This document shows positions 35,014 to 42,808 of a stretch of DNA of 51,031 nt, one piece after another. How positions within the stretch are numbered: position 1 is the stretch's first letter; each line of letters begins with the position of its first letter. The notes under the pieces were generated by a model, which was given only the letters and a program-made list of their open reading frames with translations, was not told the origin of the DNA and searched no databases. The translations under genes were made by a program, and so were the position numbers. Origin of the DNA: Comamonadaceae bacterium (lineage in GTDB: Bacteria > Pseudomonadota > Gammaproteobacteria > Burkholderiales > Burkholderiaceae_C); assembly GCA_027486495.1 (NCBI GenBank), contig JAIXOZ010000156.1:1-51031 (forward strand), in the 5' to 3' direction.

Positions 35014-35879
35014 CGCTTGGCTCCAAAAAGTCCAGAAGGTCGGAAGAGCAAGATCAAGATGAAAATCAGCGAAATGCCAATTTGTCCAAGACTTTCGCCC
35101 AGGAACAGGCCACCAAAGGACTCGGTTAAGCCGACGATCAGTCCGCCCACAACTGCGCCCAGGAAACTGCCCATGCCGCCCAAGACCACCACGGTAAAGG
35201 CCACCATGACAAAGATATGACCGGTGGTGGGTGACACATAAAAAATGGGCATCAACAGGCAAGCTGCAGCACCCAGTGTGGCCAGGCCAATGCCATAAGA
35301 AATCGCAAAGACACGGTCAACGTTGATGCCCACCAAACGGGCACCCACACGCTCCTTGGCCACGGCGCGGATCGCTCGGCCCGTATCCGTTCGCTGAATG
35401 AAAAGCCCCAGCAATACACACAAGGCCATGGCCGCGCCAAAGGAGATGATTTTGGGCAGCGAAACGAGTGTGGGCCCTAACTCGACCATCACGTCTGAGT
35501 AAGGCACCGAGATGGTTCGTGTGTCGCCCTTGAAAAACATCAAGGCCAAATTCTCGATCAAAATGGACAAGCCCAAAGTGATCAAAAGAATGTTCTCGTC
35601 TTTGCCTTGTGCCAGTCTTCCAATCAATAACTTGTACAGCCAAAAACCAAAAAGGTACATCACCGGAACCATGATCAAAAGCGACAGATAGGGATCGATG
35701 CCCAGCTTGATCAACAGGTAATAAACACCGAACATGGCCAGCATCAACATGCTGCCGTGCGCAAAATTGATGATGTGCAAGACACCGTAAATCAAGGTCA
35801 ATCCTGAAGCCACCAGGGTGTATATACCCCCAATGAGGAGGCCGTTGATCGCAGCCGCACCTAATATTGTCAAGTCCAA
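35010..35879 (-). CDS. livH: Branched-chain amino acid-type ABC transporter permease LivH
   Basis: About 289 residues, predicted to span the membrane eight or nine times. NGLLIGGIYTLVASGLTLIY with VLHIINFAHGSMLML is the LivH hallmark; RAIRAVAKERVGARLVGINV is the cytoplasmic coupling loop. The most likely start is TTG at 35879 (DLTILGAAAINGL), which has AGGGG 7 bases upstream. A second TTG at 35909 would add ten atypical residues. No ATG is available, so the gene seems to use a weak start codon. Confidence 0.92.
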   Translation of the reverse strand: MDLTILGAAAINGLLIGGIYTLVASGLTLIYGVLHIINFAHGSMLMLAMFGVYYLLIKLGIDPYLSLLIMVPVMYLFGFWLYKLLIGRLAQGKDENILLITLGLSILIENLALMFFKGDTRTISVPYSDVMVELGPTLVSLPKIISFGAAMALCVLLGLFIQRTDTGRAIRAVAKERVGARLVGINVDRVFAISYGIGLATLGAAACLLMPIFYVSPTTGHIFVMVAFTVVVLGGMGSFLGAVVGGLIVGLTESFGGLFLGESLGQIGISLIFILILLFRPSGLFGAKR

Positions 35880-35911
35880 GTCAGTACCCCTCAGTTTGGT
35901 CGCAGCCAACC

Positions 35912-35939
35912 CGGGGCCCGCCTCACAAAGCGGGCCCCG
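35912..35939 (-). terminator. GC-rich intercistronic hairpin after the binding-protein gene
   Basis: A perfect 10-bp stem (cggggcccgc / gcgggccccg) with an 8-base loop, in the 92 bases between the substrate-binding protein stop and livH. There is no T-tract, so it is more likely an mRNA-stabilising or attenuating structure that keeps binding-protein levels above those of the permeases. Confidence 0.65.
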
Positions 35940-35971
35940 AAGACAACTGCCTGTTAAAAATGGCTAAGGGA

Positions 35972-37189
35972 TCAGCCCATTTTGGGGCGTGGGTAGACGG
36001 GCTTGACCGAGGCAAACTGGTTGGGCCAGACCACCTCAATGTCGGTTGCGGTGGCTTGCAGCAGTGCGGCACGGCCGCCGGTGTTTTGACCGTTCACGAA
36101 CTTGGTATCACCGTAGGGCATGAAGTGGTTGGACCAAGTGCTGCTCTCCAGTGCTGCAATGGCTTTTTCCTTGTCAGCAGTCTTGGCGCGCTCCAAAGCA
36201 TCGGCATACAACATCACCGAATTCCAGCCGCAATACACCTCGAATGTGAAGAGGTTGCCAGTCGCCTCAACTCTTTTCTTCATCTCCATGGCTTGGGCGC
36301 TGCGGGGATTGAACCAATGGTTGAAGTCCATCATGTGCTGAGCCACTTGTGGTTGCTCTTTGACCAGCCTGTAGTTGAAGCCACCGCCCAACACACTGAA
36401 CATCGCCGCCAACTCCACTTTTTGTTGGTGCAAAGTACGGGCCAGCAGCACGTATTCATTTTGGTAGTTGCTCATGATCACCAAATCGGGCTTCAGACCC
36501 TTGATGCGCAGGGCCACATTGGAGAAATCACGGGTTGGGTTGGCATGCTTGATGACTTCCGCAACCTGAATATTGACCGATGGCAGTTTTCCAGCCAACA
36601 ACTTGGCAGTACCGGTGCCAAATTCAGACTCCTCATGAACCAGGACTGCGGTCTTGGCCACACCGCCAGCGGCTTTGTTGACTTCACCCAGCGCCAATAC
36701 GGCATCGTCCGCGCATTTGCCAAAGCCAGGGGCCAAGCGAAAGACATTCTTCAATCCACGGCTGACGATCAAGTCGGACACACCGACATCGATCAGGAAA
36801 GGTGTGTTGTATTTGGCAGCAGCCTGCGTTGCAGGCAAAGCAATGGCGCTGGAGAAGCAGCCAATGTAGGCAGAAACACCTTCCTGGTGCAGGCGCTCCA
36901 CTTCAGCAACACCGACTTCAGGGCGCGACTGCGAATCACCCAAAGCTGCCTCCAACTTGGCACCGCCCATGGACTTGATGCCACCGGCTGCGTTGATGGC
37001 GTCAATGGCCATCACGCAACCCAAGCGTCCTTGACCACCACTGTAAGCCAAGCCTCCGCTGACAGGATGAACCAAACCGATTTTGATGGGTTTGGGTTGC
37101 GCAAGCAGCAGGCCAGGAGCGCCCAAAACAGATGTGGCGGCGCCAGCTTGCAGCACCAGTCGACGGGAAATGCGGTTTTCGGAAGTCAT
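35972..37189 (-). CDS. Liv-type ABC transporter substrate-binding protein
   Basis: A 405-residue periplasmic receptor of the LivK/amide-urea-binding family. The N-terminus ISRRLVLQAGAATSV carries a twin-arginine-like pair followed by a hydrophobic stretch, so Tat export is possible. The mature part opens KPIKIGLVHPVSGGLAYSGG, typical of type I periplasmic fold proteins. GAGGA-type ribosome-binding bases (GAGGA, 6 bases) precede the ATG. It is the first gene of the minus-strand operon and probably sets its substrate specificity, which cannot be read by eye. Confidence 0.93.
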   Translation of the reverse strand: MTSENRISRRLVLQAGAATSVLGAPGLLLAQPKPIKIGLVHPVSGGLAYSGGQGRLGCVMAIDAINAAGGIKSMGGAKLEAALGDSQSRPEVGVAEVERLHQEGVSAYIGCFSSAIALPATQAAAKYNTPFLIDVGVSDLIVSRGLKNVFRLAPGFGKCADDAVLALGEVNKAAGGVAKTAVLVHEESEFGTGTAKLLAGKLPSVNIQVAEVIKHANPTRDFSNVALRIKGLKPDLVIMSNYQNEYVLLARTLHQQKVELAAMFSVLGGGFNYRLVKEQPQVAQHMMDFNHWFNPRSAQAMEMKKRVEATGNLFTFEVYCGWNSVMLYADALERAKTADKEKAIAALESSTWSNHFMPYGDTKFVNGQNTGGRAALLQATATDIEVVWPNQFASVKPVYPRPKMG

Positions 37190-37219
37190 GAGGTGTCCTC
37201 GAAAAATAGAATGAAGTTT

Positions 37220-37243
37220 AATTGTTCTTAAAATAGAACAATT
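37220..37243. promoter_or_regulatory. Inverted-repeat operator between the divergent arms
   Basis: A perfect palindrome with 9-base arms aattgttct / agaacaatt and a 6-base AT-rich spacer (taaaat). It lies 31 bases upstream of the substrate-binding protein start and 51 bases upstream of the first right-arm gene, so one bound factor could control both transcripts. The GntR/UTRA protein encoded in the locus is the obvious candidate; this is inference. Confidence 0.7.
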
Positions 37244-37293
37244 GGGCTAGACTATGTATTGACTCAGTTAGGCTGTCAAGCCCCTTTGCACAA

Positions 37294-38199
37294 ATGGACC
37301 ATTCTCACTACGGCTATTCGGCTTTGCCCAAGCGCCCTCAGGAGCCAACAGGCACAGCGGCCCGACTGCAAGCTTTTGTGGTGTTGTGCCTGGAGCACTG
37401 GGAAGCACAGCCCCCTGTTGACAGCCTTCGCGATCCCCGTTTCGTCGGCGAATTTGGTAGCTTTACCCCGGATTACAGGAGCTGGACACAACGTGAATAT
37501 GGTTTGCGCATCGGTGTTTTCAGGGTAATGGATGCTTTGAAAGCAAGAGGCATACGTCCTGCAATCGCGGCCAATTCCATGGCAATTCAAAGGCTGCCCC
37601 AACTGGTCGAAACCTTCAACGAATGGGGCTGCGAGTGGATCGGGCACGCTGAATCTGCCTCTGCCATGATGCATTCGGGACTCCAACCCGAGCAGCAAGC
37701 GCAAGTCATCGAGCGGTCCATGCGAACCATCGTGTCTTGCACGGGACACAGACCGCTGGGCTGGCTTAGTCAGGATTGGGGGACCACGCCCGACACATAC
37801 AAGCTCTTAGCTCAAGCGGGCATTCGCTACAGCCTTGACTGGACCAATGACGATCAACCCTACATGCTCAACACCCAACCGGGCATAACTGCCATACCGC
37901 TTGGCGCCGAATGGGATGACGTCCAGTGCCAGTGGTTGAGAAACCTAGATCCTCGCTCCCACGCCCGGCTAGCGTTAAGTGCCTTTGACAAGCTGCGCTT
38001 GGAGGCCATCGAACAGCAACGCCAACTTGTATTTGGCCTCACGCTGCATCCTTGGGTCTGTGGCATGTCCAGCCGCATAGGCCCACTTCGGCAGTTGCTT
38101 GCTGACATGCACACACGGCCGGATGTGAACTGGACCCAGCCAGCCGACATCTTTCACAACTTCCAACAAAAGGCCCGACATGAAAACCGAAGAACTTGA
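37294..38199 (+). CDS. PuuE/NodB-like polysaccharide deacetylase-fold hydrolase 1
   Basis: A 301-residue member of the carbohydrate esterase 4 fold, in the branch containing PuuE allantoinase and cyclic-imide hydrolase. It begins YGYSALPKRP like its three paralogues and has REYGLRIGVFRVMDAL, GCEWIGHAESASAMMHSG, GWLSQDWGTTPDT, DWTNDDQPYML and LTLHPWVCGMSSRI. It is the most diverged copy: RDYGNRVG is REYGLRIG and GQPYR is GMSSR. First gene of the right arm; the start ATG lacks an obvious Shine-Dalgarno. It overlaps the next gene by 20 bases. Confidence 0.85.
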   Translation: MDHSHYGYSALPKRPQEPTGTAARLQAFVVLCLEHWEAQPPVDSLRDPRFVGEFGSFTPDYRSWTQREYGLRIGVFRVMDALKARGIRPAIAANSMAIQRLPQLVETFNEWGCEWIGHAESASAMMHSGLQPEQQAQVIERSMRTIVSCTGHRPLGWLSQDWGTTPDTYKLLAQAGIRYSLDWTNDDQPYMLNTQPGITAIPLGAEWDDVQCQWLRNLDPRSHARLALSAFDKLRLEAIEQQRQLVFGLTLHPWVCGMSSRIGPLRQLLADMHTRPDVNWTQPADIFHNFQQKARHENRRT

Positions 38200-39535
38200 C
38201 CAACTCAGTCATTTCGCCTCGCACCTGCATTACTCTGGTTTACCCGCTGAAGTTCAAGCCCACACAGGCTGGGTGCTTGCCGATACGCTGGCATCCATCG
38301 TGGCAGGCTCCGCCGAACCAGAGATGCAAGGGCTCAATGCAGCCATGGGTTTTGGCAATGGTGCAACACTCATTGGCAGAGGTCGACAAGTTCATGTCGA
38401 AGCAGCAGCCCTGCTCAACGGCACAGCAGGCACATTTCTGGAAATGGATGAGGGCAACCGGTTCTCCAGAGGACACCCGGCCATTCACGTGCTGCCTGCT
38501 GCACTGGCTTTGAGCGAGATGCAAGGAGTGGATGCGGAGCGCTTTCTGTCGGCCCTGGTGGTGGGATACGAAGTGGGATCTCGCATTGGTGCGGCCTCCC
38601 AATTGCGAAGTGCCATGCATCCCCATGGAACTTGGGGCACCATAGGCGCGGCCGCCGCTTGTGCACGCGTGCTGGGCTCAGACCCCTCCAGCATGAAGGA
38701 AACCATCAACGTCAGTTCCTCCCTGACCACCGCCACATCCAAGCGCACCATGCTCGAAGGGGGTCTGGTACGCAACGTTTACGCCGGCCTCAGCAACCGA
38801 AATGGTGTTTTGGCGTCTCAACTGGTTGCCTGCGGTTTTAGTGGAGAACGCGATGGCTTGAGCTCGTTGTTTGGCGAAATTGTGTCCGAAAAATTTGACG
38901 TGAATATTTTGCTGCGGGACTTGGGTGGTGATTGGCATGTGATGCACAACTACTTCAAATTGCATTCTTGCTGCCGGTACAACCACGGCACGCTGGACGC
39001 CCTGGACACCATGGCAGCACAAAACCCTTTGCCCGCCGCCGATCGCATCGCACGCATTCAAGTGACCACCTACCACCTTGCTGCCGAACTGAACGATCCA
39101 GCGCCACGCAATACGTTGGCCGCCAAATTTTCTGTTCCCTTTGCTGTGGCCACACGGATTGTTCACCAAAGCAGTGCACTTTCGAGCTTTACCTGGGAAG
39201 CCGTTCGTGACCCACGGGTCTTGGCCCTTGCCCAAAAGGTTGACATCTCTGAAGACCCGGACATGTCACGACGATTGCCCAACGAACGCCCCGCTCGTGT
39301 GGTGATCACCGACATTGATGGCCATCAATGGACCGGGGAAGCTGGCGTCAACCGGGGAGATGATGCATCGCCTTACAGCGAAGAAGAGTTGACGCATAAA
39401 TTCTTGGATTTGACGGGCCGCGTATGGACCCAAGACCACGCCCAACAGGTTTTGCAGGCTACCCACCAGCTTTGTAACGGCAAGCTCAACTTGGCGCACT
39501 GGTTAGACCTGGTCAAAGCGCCTCCCAAGCATTGA
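38180..39535 (+). CDS. MmgE/PrpD family protein
   Basis: A 451-residue protein of the MmgE/PrpD superfamily (2-methylcitrate dehydratase, cis-aconitate decarboxylase, iminodisuccinate epimerase). Signatures include NGTAGTFLEMDEGNRFSRGH, AALALSEMQGVDAERFLSALV, GYEVGSRIGAASQLRSAMHP and LHSCCRYNHGTLDALD near the active site. The specific reaction (dehydration, decarboxylation or epimerisation of a polycarboxylate) cannot be told from sequence. It is translationally coupled to the preceding hydrolase gene. Confidence 0.9.
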   Translation: MKTEELDQLSHFASHLHYSGLPAEVQAHTGWVLADTLASIVAGSAEPEMQGLNAAMGFGNGATLIGRGRQVHVEAAALLNGTAGTFLEMDEGNRFSRGHPAIHVLPAALALSEMQGVDAERFLSALVVGYEVGSRIGAASQLRSAMHPHGTWGTIGAAAACARVLGSDPSSMKETINVSSSLTTATSKRTMLEGGLVRNVYAGLSNRNGVLASQLVACGFSGERDGLSSLFGEIVSEKFDVNILLRDLGGDWHVMHNYFKLHSCCRYNHGTLDALDTMAAQNPLPAADRIARIQVTTYHLAAELNDPAPRNTLAAKFSVPFAVATRIVHQSSALSSFTWEAVRDPRVLALAQKVDISEDPDMSRRLPNERPARVVITDIDGHQWTGEAGVNRGDDASPYSEEELTHKFLDLTGRVWTQDHAQQVLQATHQLCNGKLNLAHWLDLVKAPPKH

Positions 39536-39552
39536 ACCATCGCTTCACTGTC

Positions 39553-39576
39553 AAATGTTCTATTGACAGGACAAAT
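39553..39576. promoter_or_regulatory. Second, degenerate copy of the operator, overlapping a -35-like TTGACA
   Basis: aaatgttct-attgac-aggacaaat keeps the same core half-sites and 6-base spacing as the 37220 palindrome (TGTTCT-N6-AGRACA). It lies in the 135-base gap before the isochorismatase gene, the only sizeable gap in the right arm. A perfect TTGACA overlaps it; the matching -10 (around ACCATT) is weak. It may be an internal, co-regulated promoter. Confidence 0.5.
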
Positions 39577-39670
39577 TGATCCATGCACCATTTGTCAGAG
39601 GTCGATCCTGCATGCTTGTCGCTTCTGATCACGACCGAATATCACCCACCACACACTGAAAGTCATTCGA

Positions 39671-40357
39671 ATGCAAACCTCCGACAAGTCAGCCCGACAG
39701 CTTTTTGCCGACATCAAGGCCGCACCGACCCGCAAACGTTTTGGTTTCGGCCGCATGCCCGCCTTGATCAACATCGATTTGCAAAAAGCCTACACAAGCC
39801 TTGGCGAATTTGCCACCGCCTATGAAACCGATCCACACCAACTGGACCATGTCAATGAACTGGCTGCCGAATTCAGGTCCAAAGGGTTTCCTGTGGTCTG
39901 GACGTATGTGGCCTACATGCCTTCAGGTGAAGATTGCGGCGTCTGGGGGACCCGCACCAACACCCCGGATTCCCTGCAGAACATCAAGGTTGGAAGTCGC
40001 CGTGCAGAGTTTGACGACCGCCTGAAGATTGATCGCGAGCGCGACATCATCATCAACAAGCGGATGGCTTCGGCTTTTTTCGAAACCAACCTGGGCTCCA
40101 TCTTCACCTTCCACGGTGTGGACACGGTTGTCGTGACAGGGGGTTCGACCTCTGGTTGCGTTCGGGCCACTGTGGTGGACAGTCTGCAACGCAGTTTTCG
40201 CACCATCGTGCCGGAAGAGTGTGTTGCCGACAAACATGAATCCCCTCACTTCGCCAACTTGTACGACATGGCCTTGAAATACGCTGATGTCATTTCGGTC
40301 AAGGAAACCCTGGAAGGCTTGCGTCAGCTGGCCCCAGCTTCGGGAGCACGGGCGTGA
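39671..40357 (+). CDS. Isochorismatase-fold cysteine amidohydrolase 1
   Basis: A 228-residue hydrolase. The catalytic triad of the family is visible: Asp in ALINIDLQKAYTS, Lys in DIIINKRMASAFFETNL and Cys in TGGSTSGCVRATVVDS, with the cis-peptide GGSTSG. The long N-terminus and DIIINKRMASAFF place it near N-carbamoylsarcosine amidohydrolase-like proteins. Relatives hydrolyse amides or ureides such as maleamate, ureidoacrylate and N-carbamoyl compounds, releasing ammonia. Here it probably follows ring opening by a PuuE-like enzyme. Confidence 0.9.
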   Translation: MQTSDKSARQLFADIKAAPTRKRFGFGRMPALINIDLQKAYTSLGEFATAYETDPHQLDHVNELAAEFRSKGFPVVWTYVAYMPSGEDCGVWGTRTNTPDSLQNIKVGSRRAEFDDRLKIDRERDIIINKRMASAFFETNLGSIFTFHGVDTVVVTGGSTSGCVRATVVDSLQRSFRTIVPEECVADKHESPHFANLYDMALKYADVISVKETLEGLRQLAPASGARA

Positions 40358-41268
40358 AAAGAGATCCCGGTTTTTACGACTACTTGCCCTATGACCAGCG
40401 GCCCAAAATAAGCTGGCCCGGTGGTGCCCGAGTGGCATTTTGGGTCGCCCCCAACATCGAATACTATGAGCTCGATCCACCACGCAATCCTGCTCGTGCG
40501 CCATGGGCCCGCCCCTCACCCGACGTTCAAAATTTCTCGTACCGCGACTACGGCAATCGCGTGGGATTTTGGCGCATGCTCGATGCCATGAAACGCTCCA
40601 ACATGCGCGGCAGTGTGTCACTCAACGTGGCCGTGTGCGAACACCACCCCGAGGTGATTGCGGCGTGTGCTGAAAATGGTTGGGAGTTTTATTCTCACGG
40701 CACCTACAACACCCGATATCTCATGGGAATGACCGAAGCGCAGGAGCGCGCCGTCATCCAAGATTCCATCGACACGATCAAAAAACACACGGGCCAAAAA
40801 CTCGACGGTTGGTTGGCCCCCGCTTTGACCTATACCGACAGAACCATGGACTTGGTGGCTGAAATGGGTCTGACCTATGTTTGCGACCTGTTTCACGATG
40901 ATCAACCCGGCCCCGTGAAGGTCAAGCAGGGGCGTTTGACCAGCATCCCCTATTCGTTGGAGATGAACGACACCATTGTCTACAACGTCAATCTGGTTTC
41001 ACCTCGTCGCTACGCAGACATCCTCAAACGCCAGTTTGACCGGCTCTATGCCGAGGGCGAAAAATCGGGAACGGTGATGTGCATACCACTTCACCCCTAT
41101 TTGATTGGTCAACCCTATCGGATGGCAGCCTTTGAAGAGGCCCTGTCTTACATCACTGGCCATGATAAGGTTTGGCTGGCCACCGGCAGGGAAATCGCTC
41201 ACCACTTCAACACGCATCACCACGCCGAATTCACGGCAGCAGCACAAACCGTGGGAGAAGCCGCATGA
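40354..41268 (+). CDS. PuuE/NodB-like polysaccharide deacetylase-fold hydrolase 2
   Basis: A 304-residue paralogue with all family landmarks: WPGGARVAFWVAPNIEYYEL, RDYGNRVGFWRMLDAM, FYSHGTYNTRYLMGM, GWLAPALTYTDRTMDL, DLFHDDQPGPV and PLHPYLIGQPYR. It is closest to copy 4 (42809), sharing SHGxxNTRY and CDLxHDDQP. It starts at GTG, overlapping the isochorismatase stop (GTGA) with GGGAG upstream. Related enzymes hydrolyse cyclic ureides or imides without, or with loosely bound, metal. Confidence 0.88.
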   Translation: MKRDPGFYDYLPYDQRPKISWPGGARVAFWVAPNIEYYELDPPRNPARAPWARPSPDVQNFSYRDYGNRVGFWRMLDAMKRSNMRGSVSLNVAVCEHHPEVIAACAENGWEFYSHGTYNTRYLMGMTEAQERAVIQDSIDTIKKHTGQKLDGWLAPALTYTDRTMDLVAEMGLTYVCDLFHDDQPGPVKVKQGRLTSIPYSLEMNDTIVYNVNLVSPRRYADILKRQFDRLYAEGEKSGTVMCIPLHPYLIGQPYRMAAFEEALSYITGHDKVWLATGREIAHHFNTHHHAEFTAAAQTVGEAA

Positions 41269-42209
41269 GTCTGCCCGACGATTACCTCGATTACCCTTTG
41301 CGCCGTTATGGCATGGACCATGACCGGTACGCTTGGTCCATGTTGCCGCAACGCCCCCCAGTGCGTTGGCCCCAAGGTGCTCGTTTGGCACTTTGGGTGA
41401 TTCCGGCTCTCGAGTGGTTTCCCCTCAACATGAAAGGCTTGCCCTTCAAGCCCCCGGGGGCGATGCAAACGGCCTATCCTGATTTTCGCCATTACACCTT
41501 GCGAGATTACGGCAATCGGGTTGGCATCTTTCGCATCATGCAAGCTTTGGAAAAGCATGCCATACCTGCTTCGGTTGCCATCAACTCCGCCGTGGCCGAA
41601 CGCTACCCGTCGCTGATCCAGTCTTGTTTGCAACGCGGCTGGGAAATCATCGCCAATGGCATGGACATGGACCACATTCATCATGGTGGACTGGCCGAAG
41701 CCGATGAGCGGCAATGGATCACCCACTCTCTGGATGTGCTCCAGCGCATCAGCGGTCAACGCATCCGTGGTTGGCTTTCCCCTGCCAAATCAGAATCGCA
41801 CCACACGCTTGACTTGTTGAAGGAAGCCGGTCTCGACTACGTTTGCGACTGGGTCAATGACGACATGCCCTATGCCATGCATACACGTGCAGGCGAGCTG
41901 ATGGCCATGCCGCACCCGATTGACATTGACGACCACACCATTTTGGTTCAAAACCACCACACCGAAGACGACTTCAGGGACCAGTTGATCGACCAATTTG
42001 ACGGGCTCTACCGTGAATCGAGCAGCGATAACGGTCGCGTCATGGCCATTTCCCTGCACCCTTGGGTGATTGGTCAACCTTACCGAATCAGGGCACTGGA
42101 AGAGGCACTGGCCCACATCATGAGCCACCCTGGTGTTTGGGCGGCCACCGGTAGCGACATCCTGGATGCATGGAAGACCAGCGCATCCCAAGCTTCGTCT
42201 GCGACCTGA
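41265..42209 (+). CDS. PuuE/NodB-like polysaccharide deacetylase-fold hydrolase 3
   Basis: A 314-residue paralogue. Landmarks are WPQGARLALWVIPALEWFPL, RDYGNRVGIFRIMQALE, IIANGMDMDHIHHGGL (in place of the SHGxxNTRY of copies 2 and 4), GWLSPAKSESHHTLDL, DWVNDDMPYAM and SLHPWVIGQPYR. The different His/Asp-rich insert near the presumed active site suggests a different substrate. Start MSLPDDYLDY overlaps the previous stop by ATGA. Confidence 0.88.
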   Translation: MSLPDDYLDYPLRRYGMDHDRYAWSMLPQRPPVRWPQGARLALWVIPALEWFPLNMKGLPFKPPGAMQTAYPDFRHYTLRDYGNRVGIFRIMQALEKHAIPASVAINSAVAERYPSLIQSCLQRGWEIIANGMDMDHIHHGGLAEADERQWITHSLDVLQRISGQRIRGWLSPAKSESHHTLDLLKEAGLDYVCDWVNDDMPYAMHTRAGELMAMPHPIDIDDHTILVQNHHTEDDFRDQLIDQFDGLYRESSSDNGRVMAISLHPWVIGQPYRIRALEEALAHIMSHPGVWAATGSDILDAWKTSASQASSAT

Positions 42210-42234
42210 ACCCTCTGTCTATTGGAGCGCACCC

Positions 42235-42798
42235 ATGCCCGTCATCTCCATCACCTTGCTGCCGGGCTACAGCCCGGAAACCGAGCAGCGCCTGGTCAAT
42301 CGCGTAGCGCAGGCCGCCCGATCGGTGATCGCGGCCTCTTCAGCGGGCACGACTGTTTTTGTTCACCAAGCCAGCACCTACCAACGCGATGGTCGTGTGT
42401 TCAGTGGCGGCGGCGCTGCACGTGTCGATGCATGTGCGCTGGTGCGTGACTTCTTGCAGCGCATGCAAAACCGACAACTTGCGGATGCGGCGCTGTTGCT
42501 GACGCCTGATTTCACCATGCGATTTCCTGCAAGTCCTGTCATGCACAAACTCGAAGAGTTGGTGTCATGGGCCCATGGCAGGTACCAACAGATCGGCAAA
42601 AACTATGAGCGATTTGACGAGTCTTGGGGGGATGAATCCTGTGTGGTTTATTGCTTTGGCACTTTGCACGGCATCTGGCTGGACGGCACGGCGTTTGAGG
42701 GCATCCGTTTCATTGATCGTTTTGAAATTGTGGACGGCTTGATTCAGCGCCAAGACGTCTGGAATGATTTGGCTGAAACCCAAGCCCAACGACGCTGA
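42235..42798 (+). CDS. 4-oxalocrotonate tautomerase-like domain fused to a SnoaL-like domain
   Basis: A 187-residue two-domain protein. Residues 1-61 (MPVISITLLPGYSPETEQRL onward) form a 4-OT-type tautomerase with the catalytic Pro2 exposed after Met removal. Residues 64-187 form an NTF2/SnoaL-like cone domain (DFLQRMQNRQLADAALLLTP; GIRFIDRFEIVDGLIQRQDV). Tautomerase proteins are usually single 60-70-residue domains, so this fusion is unusual. A GGAG lies about 7 bases before ATG 42235. It probably isomerises an enol/keto or unsaturated acid intermediate (inference). Confidence 0.8.
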   Translation: MPVISITLLPGYSPETEQRLVNRVAQAARSVIAASSAGTTVFVHQASTYQRDGRVFSGGGAARVDACALVRDFLQRMQNRQLADAALLLTPDFTMRFPASPVMHKLEELVSWAHGRYQQIGKNYERFDESWGDESCVVYCFGTLHGIWLDGTAFEGIRFIDRFEIVDGLIQRQDVWNDLAETQAQRR

Positions 42799-42808
42799 GA
42801 GTGTTCAC

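Noticed and set aside
35867..37231. A 454-codon open frame on the plus strand opposite the substrate-binding protein gene
   Set aside because: It is exactly antisense to a well-conserved Liv-type binding protein; the translation is His/Gln-rich with no domain, and no start site or promoter is evident.
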